From Henckelia pumila (Eukaryota; Streptophyta; Magnoliopsida; Lamiales; Gesneriaceae): 64,000 nucleotides of DNA. A program made the translations under genes and the position numbers. The notes under the pieces were generated by a model that worked only from the letters and a program-made list of their open reading frames with translations, did not search any database and was not told where the DNA came from. Below are positions 55,380 through 64,000 of this stretch, piece after piece. The stretch is taken from the NCBI RefSeq assembly GCF_033568475.1, contig NC_133122.1:179819449-179883448 (forward strand), written 5' to 3'. How positions within the stretch are numbered: the stretch's first letter is position 1; the number at the start of each line of letters is the position of its first letter.

Positions 55380-56700
55380 TAACTCCTTCCTAACTATATC
55401 TCTTTTTCAAATCTTTTTTTGATATGATGCTACTTATGTAGCTCTTATTTTTATAAAACAACATATTCAAGTAAGCAACACAAGCTACTACTGCTATAAC
55501 TGTCATCTGTGATCGTCGAGTTGATTCTTTAACTCTATCCATCTATAAAATAAAAAATATATATATAACATGAAAATCGTTGCATAAATCCAACTTGAAT
55601 TCAGAAATGTACGACTAATTCCCTCTATCCCAAACTCCAAGTGGAAGAATAATAGACACTTTTTTTTAACATAAATATAAAAGATGTAGTCTTTTCCCAT
55701 AAAGCAACACCATAAATACTGAAATCATCGTAAATAATATATATGAGCATTTGATTTATTTAAAAATATTTAGTGTCAATTACATGTCCAAAACATATGT
55801 AAGTTATCAAATTAATTTGAGTCTTATAATAATTATTAATACAATACACATGCCGTAAACATATGTTATAAGAAAAGATCAGCCGCATGGTAAGATACAG
55901 GATTTCCAGTCAACAATCTAGATTTAATGTCAAATTATATGTCATAAACCTATGCCAATTATCAATCTAATTCAATCCATAAATTGTGTTTTCACGTTAT
56001 CAAGAATTCTAGAGGGTATAGACGTGCAATTCAAAAAATTTTACAAATAACACACAATTTTTTTTTTATTACCAAAACATGTGGAATCAAAATACATGAA
56101 TCATATATAACAACGCAATAAAATAAATTCACCATACTACTTTATTTTTGTATTTTTCAAGATTTTTCCCACTACCTCGTAATTAAAAGCACATGTAAGA
56201 ATTCTGAAAAGAAGGCAGAGGTAGGTGCAACACACATGCACTATAATTATTGCATCCAATAAATCGTATATCATCCATCCTACAATATTTTAGTCTTTTA
56301 CATGATTATACTCAAGTAGTCGTTAAAAACCCAGGTAGGGATTCTTAAAAAAAAAAAAAGAAAAGGCACACACAGGTAAGGATTCTTGAAAAAAAAAATT
56401 CAGAAGTTAGGTGCAATACATGATACACTTTTTATCACCAAGAATATAACAGAGAAAAACAAAGAATATAATAATTACCAGTTCTGTTAACGATCAAGCA
56501 ACAAAAATCTGGAAAAAAAAAACAAAACGTTAATATATGTATATAATAGAATGCATCGATCAAAATATTAAAGTCAAAAAAATTCGAACCAGGTTGAATT
56601 TGATGGAAGAAGCGATGACTGATGAAAGATGAGAAAGATGCATCGATGAAATGAGAAAGACAAATGTAAAATAGAATAAGAATATTTGATCGGTGTTTTA
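55380..56700. other. Harbinger non-coding interior
   Basis: AT-rich sequence between the transposase 5' end and the right sub-terminal repeats. Short frames (including one at 55503-55700) lack recognised domains. Probably promoter and 5' leader of the transposase gene. Confidence 0.4.
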
Positions 56701-56907
56701 TTTTTATTTTTTTTCAAATCCAAATCCCATCAAATCTTGTCAAATTTGATAGGATTTGGTTACACTGATTGAAATCCCACAAAATCCTGGGAATTCCTGA
56801 ACAAATTCAAATTCCTTTTTTTAAGTCATCATGCCAAACGATAGAAATGGGATTTTAAAATCCAAATCCCATCAAATCCCCCAAAATCCTGGTTGCCAAA
56901 CATAGTG

Positions 56908-57072
56908 TAAATTTTAAAATTAAAATTATCCTTGTTTACTGAAAAATTTTTGATATAACCTTGCATATATTATTTAAAAATCTTAAAATATTTATATTCA
57001 ATATTTTTCTCTCTTTATTTATTTTTGGGTTTGATGTGTACATTTATTTAAAAATCATAACAAATGTAAATT
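56908..57072. repeat. 165-bp direct repeat, right copy (empty site of the copia insertion)
   Basis: Matches 46642-46732 plus 53206-53279 over 165 bp. It contains the single uninterrupted ATATT at which the copia element sits in the other copy. It starts immediately after the Harbinger right terminus. Confidence 0.9.
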
Positions 57073-57270
57073 TGATATAATAATTAGAGTCATAAATATT
57101 TTTCATGAGATGATTTGTACAATTTGATTTGATTTTGATAAGTATTTATTTAAAATCAATAAATTAGTATGAATGGGTTCGGTCGATTTGGAGATCCGCT
57201 CAACTATCTTATTTTATTATTTACTGTCAGTTTTAGGAGTATCAAAATTAAACCCGACCCGAGTTGATCA

Positions 57271-57415
57271 AAAAATTATTGGATTAAGGTTGAGGTTTTG
57301 GGGTTCGGGTTGAATCCGAAATATTTGATTTTTTTTAACAAAATAATTAAATACACATAATAATAATCAATAATAATAAAAATTATTGGATTAAGGTTGA
57401 GGTTTTGGGGTTCGG
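57271..57415. repeat. 38-bp direct repeat at the left border of gypsy element B
   Basis: A 38-bp phrase starting AAAAATTATTGG and ending GGGGTTCGG is present at 57271-57308 and 57378-57415. The second copy joins gypsy coding sequence directly at 57416. This is a duplication made when the truncated element B was joined here. Confidence 0.75.
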
Positions 57416-58941
57416 TTTTGAAGGCAGTGGAGGAGTGTTGTTCTTTGGGATTCACGTTCCGTCATAAGAAAGAACAACAAGGGATTCGTGTCTCTTCTGT
57501 GCTTGCAGAGCCAGCGCTATACAGACGAATCCTGGAAGCTCAGAATTCTGATCTGAAGACTCAGAAGTTAGCCCGGCTGGCTGAGGGTGATAATACTTTT
57601 GGTTTCCATTTGTAGGAAGACGGTCTGTTGTGTCTTTCTGGTCGAATTATGGTACCCGAGGACTCTACTTTGAGGGACGAGATCTTATCGCAAGCTCATC
57701 GTAGTCGATTCTATGTACATCCAGGCAGCATGAAGATGTATAAGGATCTTCACACTCGATTTTGGTGGAAAGTGATGAAGCGCAGCGTTTATCAGTTTGT
57801 GTCCCGATGCCTTGTGTGTCAACAAGTCAAGACAGAGTTTAGACGACCCGGAGGGTTACTTCACAGCCTAGAGATTCTTGAATGGAAGTGGGAGCATGTG
57901 ACGATGGACTTTGTCACCCACTTGCCTATGTCTTCCAGGAATTATGATGCTATTTGGGTTGTCGTGGATCGGTTGTCGAAGTCAGCGCATTTTTTTCCCT
58001 ATAACCGCGATTACACTTTTGATAGGATGACGCAATTGTATGTGCGAGAGATTGTTCGATTGCATGGGATTCCGTTGAGCATTGTCAGCGATAGAGATCC
58101 GAGGTTCACCTCAAGATTTTGGGGTAGTTTCCAGCGAGCCCTTGGTACTACTTTGAGCTTGAGTACGGCTTATCATCCAGAGACGGACGGACAGTCGGAG
58201 CGTACTATTCGTACTCTAGAGGATATGCTTCACGCGACGGTGATGGATTTTGGCCCAGCGTGACATGATCATTTACCCTTGGTGGAGTTCGCCTACAACA
58301 ATAGTTTCCATCGCAGCATTGGCATGACACCATTTGAGGCTCTTTATGGACGCCATTGTCGTACACCTTTGTTTTGGGACGAGGTTGGCGAGCGTCAGGT
58401 TGAGGGTCCTCAGATGATTCAGCAGATAATTGATGCAGTATAGTTGATCCGACGCAGGGTTAAGGCAGCCCAGGATCGACAGGCTAGCTACTCGAACACC
58501 CACCGCAGGCCACTTCATTTTGAGGTAGGAGAGTATGTTTTCTTGCGTGTGTCACCTTTCCGGAAGGTGATGAGGTTTGGTCGCAAGGGTAAGCTGACAC
58601 CTAGATTTATTGGTCCTTTCGAGATTCTCGAGAAGGTTGGGGATGTGGCATATCGTCTGGCCTTGCCACCCGATCTTTCGGAGATCCACGATGTGTTCCA
58701 CGTGTCCTTGTTGAGGCAGTATGTGGCGGACGAGTCGCATATTTTGCATCCGACCGAGGTAAAGGTAGATCGGGATCTGTTGTATGTGGAGAAACCCCTA
58801 CAGATTCTTGACAGGAAGGACAAGATACTTCAAAACAAGCGTATACCGTTGGTGATGGTACAGTGGCAGCGCAGAGGTACAGAGGAAGCTAATTGGGAGT
58901 TGGAGAGTCGGATGTTGGCCGAGCACCCAGAGTTATTTTGA
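57416..58941 (+). pseudogene. Gypsy element B integrase-chromodomain (partial pol)
   Basis: It starts in the RNase H-integrase linker, then shows the integrase HHCC finger (H-x3-H within HRSRFYVHPG, C-x2-C in CLVCQQ), the DDE core (MDFVTHLP, SDRDPRF, DGQSERTIRTLE), a GPY/F module (PRFIGPFEIL) and a chromodomain-like end (MVQWQRRGTEEANWELES). Stops: TAG 57613-57615, TGA 58261-58263 and TAG 58441-58443, otherwise one frame to TGA/stop at 58939-58941. It cannot act alone. Confidence 0.88.
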
Positions 58942-59053
58942 GATTTTTGTACTTCTTAGTATCGAGTTTGTACTTGTTCAGTTGTAATAAAGAACATTTG
59001 GTTGGCTATTTATGTTTTCCTCTAAGACTTTAATTTCGAAGACGAAATTTCTT

Positions 59054-59066
59054 AAGTGGGGGAGAA
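59054..59066 (+). promoter_or_regulatory. Polypurine tract of element B
   Basis: AAGTGGGGGAGAA immediately before the LTR, equivalent to that of element A. Confidence 0.75.
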
Positions 59067-60586
59067 TGTAGTAACCCGAATTTCTAATTAGTGATTAATG
59101 AGTAATTAATCACGTGATCATGTTTAGATTAAGTAAAACATGATTAAGTAAGTTCTTGTTGAGATAACGGACTTCAGAAATGGATTCAAGACACTCGAAA
59201 ATAGCTGGGAACGTCCCAAGGGTTCGGGTGGATCGGAAGCTCCGAACCAAGTCAAGAGGCTCCGAACGGGTTCGGAGGATCCGAACTCAGGATCGGAGGC
59301 TCCGAAGTGGATCGAAAGCTCCGTCGGTAAGATCGGACGTTCCGATCGGGACCAGGGCACATGTCATCGCTTACATCAGCAAGGTGACATCATGGCTGAC
59401 GTAATATTGGGCGATCGGACGCTCCGAAGGAGGGATCGGAGGTTTCGATCGTGTTCGGACGATCCGAACCAGGTTCGGAGGCTCCGAACGTTGCTTATAA
59501 ATAGAGGGTCCGAGAATTCATTTTCTCGCACCAATTCCCTCTCTTCTCTCTCGATTCCTAAGCCTTCTAACTCAGATCTAGGGAGATCTATGCATCCTAC
59601 GGGGAATCCGGAAGTGGCTTAGTGATCTAGACGTCGTCGCGGAGCTACGACCTAGTTTTGAGGCTATCGTCACCAAAGGGCTAACGACGAACGCAGGTAT
59701 AGCTTTGGCATCCTAAAAATATTTAGGAGTATGCAATAGCTTAATTAAGGCTTTTAGAGCTTAATTGTTGATGCAAGGATATTTGCATTGTAGTAGCAGT
59801 AGACTGGACTAGTAGGCTTGGAGTCTAGGTCAGTGGAGCTAGGTTTGACCAGCAGTGTTAGAGGTACGTAAGTACTGACCGAGATAGCCGGCATGATATA
59901 TTTGCTTATATGTTGCATGAGTATGTGTTATATGTTTTATCATGTTTTAACATGTTTTACCATCTTAGCACATACATGATTTTATGTGTGACTGCATCCG
60001 GAGATATGTGAGTCATTGACAGTCTCCATAGGGAACGATGATCTCATTTTGGACTCGAGTCAGGTATGACAGTTTCCATATGAGACTTGTATCCTGTTTT
60101 GGATTCGGGTCAGGATGGGGTTGGCTCAGCCCTGATATGGAATATACGAGTACCCCGCAGAGTAGCTCTCTAGCAGGTACTGTATATTCTCGGCGCCATG
60201 AGCAAGTGTTTTCACTTGAGTTTTAAATCATCTGTGTGCGCATATTTGTATTTATATCATTGCTTCGTATTGAGCGTTCTAGCTCACGCCCCTGTGTTTG
60301 GGTATTGTGTACCTTGTGGCGGGGCAGGTTTGAGGCTGGACGGTCCAGACGGCTCTCAGCAGGATTGAGCTTGGGGAGTGCGAGGTTGTAGAGGGTAGGG
60401 ATTTATTTACCCTGAACCTTCGATTTGGTTGTATAACAGTACTTATACACTTGTGATAGCGTCGGTTGTATTCTGCCGATTTGATTTGTTGTATTTTAAT
60501 TATCCGCTCTTTACGCTTTAAGCTTTTATTGCGTGCGCTTTTACTATAACTCTGATTAGGTAGTGGATCCGGGTCGGGTCACTACA
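59067..60586 (+). repeat. 3' LTR of gypsy element B with palindrome array and TATA box
   Basis: 1520 bp, TG...CA. Between about 59228 and 59490 it has GGTTCGGAGGATCCGAAC, GATCGGACGTTCCGATC and similar palindromes, directly followed by TATAAATAG at 59496. The layout is the same as in element A's LTR, with different exact repeats. Confidence 0.88.
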
Positions 60587-61984
60587 CGCTCCCTCTCCAT
60601 AGAAAAACCAGCTCTCACTCCCTTCCGGATGAAAGCGTACTAATCTTTGATAGCAGTCCACTGAAGCTCGATAGGTAGTCAACATATCTATTCCCAGAAT
60701 GCAATCAAAGTTGTCCATAGCAAGAACCATGAGATTCGCTAACAGAATGTTTCCCTCGAACTCTAAAGGGCAACCCATCACTAGACGCTTAGCCAAAACA
60801 GATTGGCCCGTCAGAGTAGAAACAGACATCACTACGTCTAGTGCAATGCATGGTAACTTATGCCTCTTAACAAAATGTGCAGAAATGAAGAAATGAGATG
60901 CACCAGTGTCAATAAGTACAAGAGCAGGTATACCATAAAGCAGAAATGTACCTGCGATGACTTTCTCATTCTCCTCCATTGCCTGATCATGCCTCAAGGC
61001 AAACACCTGGCCAGAAGCTCGTGGCCTCAAATGAGAACTCCCAGCAGGCTGTCCCTGCGACCTCTGCTGAACAGTGGCCTGAGAACTAGATCCTGAACCA
61101 GAACCAGAACCGCCTCCCCCATATAGTGGACAATCCCTCCGGATATGACCCACCTCGCCGCAACGAAAACAAGCTCCAGAAGCTCTACGGAACTTGTCGG
61201 ATGGATGGTTCTTCCCACAGTGATCACACTTGTCCTTCTTTCCAAAATGGACAACACCTCCAGAACCAGGGAAGAAGTAGATCCAGACTTCTTGAAAGAT
61301 TGGGCACGGGGACCCAAAGAACTCGCAGGTCTCGACTGAGAGAAAGACCTGTTTTGCCGAATGCTGTCCTCCGCCTGGTGACAAAAGCTCACCAAACCCT
61401 CGTAGGACATGTCGTCACCAACCACCACACGGTCATGGATCTCAGGGTTAAGGCCCTGAAGGAATAGATTATACTTCATCTCGGAGCTGTCGGCAATCTC
61501 GGGACAATAGGATAGCAGATCAAAGAACTTCTGCTGATACTCATCAATAGACATGGTTCCCTGTCGCAGACTCAGTAGCTCGCCCGCCTTCGACTGACGG
61601 AGTGCAGGAGGAAAATACAGCTTCTGAAAAGCTGTGCGGAACTCGGTCCAGGTGGCCACTCCTCTTGCCGCAACAAAAGGTGCAGAAGTAAACCTCCACC
61701 ACCTGCGCGCACGTCCATCCAGAAAATAACCAAGGGTCTCCATCTTATGTTTCTCGATGCATTGGAAAGTCTGAAAAGTCGTCTCCATGCGGTCTAACCA
61801 GTTCTCCGCATCCTCCGGAAACTCACCTCCAACCAAGGGCTTAGGTGCCATCTACAAGAATCGACGAACACTGAAACGGTCCTCATCTCAATGACGATGG
61901 CGGCGTTCCCGACGAGGCTCCCGATCGGCATCACCCCAACGCCCACCAATACTGCCATGAGAACTTTGGTCGTCACGATCTGCC
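60587..61984 (-). pseudogene. Gag-protease of gypsy element C (stops and frameshift)
   Basis: ATG 61984 starts a basic N-terminus (SSHGSIGG, as in element A). In-frame TGA 61888-61890 and TAG 61852-61854 follow. From Met 61851 the gag domain is clear (WLDRMETTFQTFQC, FQKLYFPPALRQ, LRQGTMSIDEYQQKF). Near 61270 the frame shifts. Then come a C-x2-C...H half-knuckle (CDHCGKNH), a full CCHC (CFRCGEVGHIRRDC) and the protease site LIDTGASHFF, ending at the truncation (FFYGEGA). It has no full pol. Confidence 0.87.
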
Positions 61985-62049
61985 ATCTACAAAATTAACC
62001 TAACGGTTATCTTTATGTAGAATCTAAATCCCAAGAATACTTTGCATGC

Positions 62050-62061
62050 TCTGATACCATA
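62050..62061 (-). promoter_or_regulatory. Primer-binding site of element C
   Basis: Plus-strand GCTCTGATACCA, i.e. TGGTATCAGAGC on the minus strand, just inside the 5' LTR; initiator tRNA-Met type, identical to element A. Confidence 0.82.
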
Positions 62062-62063
62062 AA

Positions 62064-63453
62064 TATAGTGACCCTTACCCGGATCACCTACTAAACATAA
62101 CTTAGGCATGCAATTAACTTAATTAAACGAATATCAAAATAAAACTGCAAAAACCATAAATATTATATAATCCCAAGGCAAGGAATCTGTAAATACCCAA
62201 ATATAATACAACCCAATCGAATAGTTGTATCAATCCAATAACAACAGAATAAAACTTAGGCGAAGCTCCAGCTGACCAACCACTGCCTAGCCCCTCTTAG
62301 ATCCACCCGCCTCGTCCAATCGCAAACCTGCCCCATGGAATAGGGTGTCCAGAAACACAGAGTACGAGACGTGAGCATAAAACGCTCAGTACGAGAGTAT
62401 GAGTATACATGCATGCAAAGTGAACTCCCTATAATCTCGAGGTCAAGGATCATATAACAGAGACAGACCGGGCCCTGGTATGTAGCACGTTGTGCCGTCG
62501 CTTCAGGAGGTGGCTCCCATACCATAATACCAGTGGATATGCCGGACCCAAATCGATGGAAGTCCAACCACTAACAGGATAGGGAAAAACCCTACTAACA
62601 GACATCTCGAAGGAGATAGCTCAGTATGCAAATGAATGCAGCATAAATCAATGACATATAAACCATGCAGTCACATAATACATGCATACTCAGTCAGAAT
62701 ATCTCGAACAATACTTTCGTACCTCAAATCAGTGCAAGCTCTACCAACTCTAGGTCCATGCCTATAGTCTGCTCTACACTGCCAAATGATACTACTATCA
62801 TTAAAGTGCTCTAAAAGCCTTAACTAAGCTATTGCATACTCCTAAATATTTATAGGAAGCAAAAGCTATACCTTCGTCTGTCGTTAGCCCTTTGATATCG
62901 AGTGCCTCAAAAACTAGGCCACAACTCCGCTACGACGCCTAGACTGCTATGCCACTTTCAGATTCTCAACGGAACGCCTAGAATTCCCTAGATCTGAGTT
63001 AGAAGGCTAAGGAATCGAGAGAGAAGAGGTGATTGGTGCACTTCAAAAATGAGCTCGGCACCCCCTATTTATAGACGGAGTTCGGGCCCTCCGAACTGAC
63101 TTCGGAGCCTCTGAACACGTTCGGATCGTTCGAACTGGACTTCGGATCATCCGAACTCAATATTACATCATTGCTTATGTCAGCATGATGACATCATCCA
63201 TGACGACTGTCGGCAGCACGTTTGGAGCGCCCGAACCACTCTTTGGATCGTCCGAACCCTGACTTCGGACCGTCCGAACCTTGACTTCGGAGCCTCTGAA
63301 CTCGATGACCCTCAAACCATTTTCAAGTGTTCTGAATCCAATTCCGGACTCCGTTAACCCATTAAGAGTTCTCTTAATCACGTTTACTCTTAACTAGTAG
63401 GATTAATGAATTGATTAACACTTAATTACTGATTTCGGATACGGGCTACTACA
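62064..63453 (-). repeat. 5' LTR of gypsy element C with palindrome array and TATA box
   Basis: 1390 bp; minus-strand start TGTAGTAGCCC, end GGTCACTATA (last dinucleotide decayed from CA). On the minus strand, TTCGGA..TCCGAA palindromes (about 63300-63080) are followed by CTATAAATAG (63074-63065). Clearly homologous to element B's LTR at its start. Confidence 0.85.
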
Positions 63454-63459
63454 TATACA

Positions 63460-64000
63460 TGTAGTGACCCAACACAGATAACCTAGATACTGACTACTAG
63501 ATTAGCATGCAACTAACTTGAACAGTTAAAACTTAATCAGATATAATTGCGGGAATGGAAAATAAATCCACGCGCAAATCCGGTATAATACAATCGGTAG
63601 AGCCAATGAGAACCCAAAATCATTTTAATACAACCATATCGAATCGGTGACTGAAAACCAAAGAAACAATTGAAATAACATTGATAAAACTTCACAAGCG
63701 GTCATTGGATCCACCTTTAACACAACCGGCTCCTGCTTTCTCCAACCCAAGACCTGCCACGTCGAATGAGGTATCCAATATAATATCAAGGACATTAATG
63801 ACTAACTTCTGGTTCAAAAAGTATGAGTATATAAACATACACGTGCATGCAAATTATGTGACAAATGACTAGGTCAACTAGATAAAATCATGCTCAGACT
63901 AGGCGTCGTGAGTGAATAGTATCATCTGGGGTCAAATCTCCTGTGTAGCTCACACACTCGTCTCTATCGCATATATTGGTATCCTGGTCATCGTGGCCTC
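63460..64000 (-). mobile_element. LTR D, gypsy type, runs off the window
   Basis: Plus strand starts TGTAGTGACCC six bases after element C's LTR, the minus-strand end GGGTCACTACA shared by the LTRs of this family. Related phrases such as 'gacctgccacgtcgaatgag..atcc' (63750) parallel 'aacctgccccatggaatagggtgtcc' in LTR C (62324). The minus-strand 5' end lies beyond position 64000. No coding sequence visible; the short frame at 63681-63872 is not a gene. Confidence 0.7.

Larger units (their letters stand above)
53251..56907 (-). mobile_element. PIF/Harbinger DNA transposon, truncated at one end
   Basis: It carries the two genes typical of PIF/Harbinger, a DDE transposase (54170-55379) and a Myb/SANT-like protein (53251-53871), both on the minus strand. 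The right end (TGGTTGCCAAACATAGTG, ending 56907 and followed by TAA) has the look of a Harbinger terminus with 3-bp target. Sub-terminal GGATTTG/CAAATCC repeats occur at 56700-56890. The left terminus is missing: Harbinger coding sequence abuts the 165-bp repeat at about 53279. Confidence 0.82.
57416..60586 (+). mobile_element. Ty3/gypsy element B, 5'-truncated, with 3' LTR
   Basis: It begins abruptly between RNase H and integrase, continues through integrase and chromodomain, a polypurine tract and one complete LTR (59067-60586, TGTAGTAACCC ... GGTCACTACA). 5' LTR, gag, protease and reverse transcriptase are missing. It is related to but distinct from element A (about two-thirds identical in integrase by eye). 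Confidence 0.9.
60587..63453 (-). mobile_element. Ty3/gypsy element C, 5' half only (LTR, gag, protease)
   Basis: Minus orientation: 5' LTR 63453-62064, primer-binding site, gag and protease down to 60587, where pol stops abruptly against the end of element B's LTR. Reverse transcriptase, integrase and 3' LTR are absent. Elements B and C thus meet tail to tail. Confidence 0.88.

Noticed and set aside
57397-57415. Start codon for the element B frame in the flanking sequence
   Set aside because: The apparent ATG-like start lies in the 38-bp host duplication; the gypsy coding sequence begins at the truncation point and has no start of its own.

Overview
This is a nuclear genomic window from a flowering plant, most likely a eudicot. 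The evidence is split genes with GT-AG introns, plant-specific families (a GeBP/DUF573 protein, a TMO5/bHLH30-like bHLH with an ACT-like tail), AT-rich spacers full of MITEs, and nested LTR retrotransposons. I cannot name the species from sequence alone.

Layout. (1) 1-8.6 kb: AT-rich intergenic DNA with a near-perfect 180-200 bp palindrome, a degraded LTR (about 1.84-3.06 kb), two hAT-type non-autonomous elements with visible 8-bp target duplications (4418-4641 and 6297-7477, the latter carrying a tRNA-like SINE head) and a small inverted-repeat element. (2) About 8.6-25.1 kb: one large Mutator-like element (MULE) with a mudrA transposase gene (+) facing a DUF1985/Ulp1-protease-like gene (-). 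The mudrA gene is split by a 9.6-kb insertion made of an LTR (probably solo) into which a Ty3/gypsy chromovirus-type element (11593-18391) later inserted. Arrays of a TTGGGTCGACCCAA-like palindrome lie before mudrA, after mudrA and before the Ulp gene. (3) 25.4-46.5 kb: the host-gene island. It holds a SpoU/TrmH-family RNA methyltransferase (+, 4 exons), an intronless GeBP-like factor (-), two bHLH paralogues in divergent orientation (33.6-34.4 kb - and 42.3-43.1 kb +) that also share promoter sequence, and an IMPACT/YigZ-family gene (-, 6 exons). Between the bHLH copies are MITEs, a rearranged SINE cluster and a 622-bp hAT element. (4) 46.6-57.1 kb: a young Ty1/copia element (46733-53200, LTRs differing at 2 of 282 positions) and a truncated PIF/Harbinger transposon, framed by a 165-bp direct repeat whose right copy is the exact empty site of the copia insertion. 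(5) 57.4-64 kb: remains of three further Ty3/gypsy elements, two of them abutting tail to tail.

How it fits together. The five host genes have complete, in-frame exon models and look functional. Essentially all transposon genes carry stops, frameshifts, deletions or nested insertions, and most of the in-frame stops are readily explained by C-to-T or G-to-A changes, as expected for methylated, silenced repeats. The most unusual structural theme is that several transposon families here carry arrays of short diverged palindromes. The three gypsy LTRs have them immediately upstream of the TATA box, the MULE has them flanking its two genes, and the LTR that split mudrA has a third, different set. 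No RNA gene, CRISPR array or plasmid/phage feature was found.
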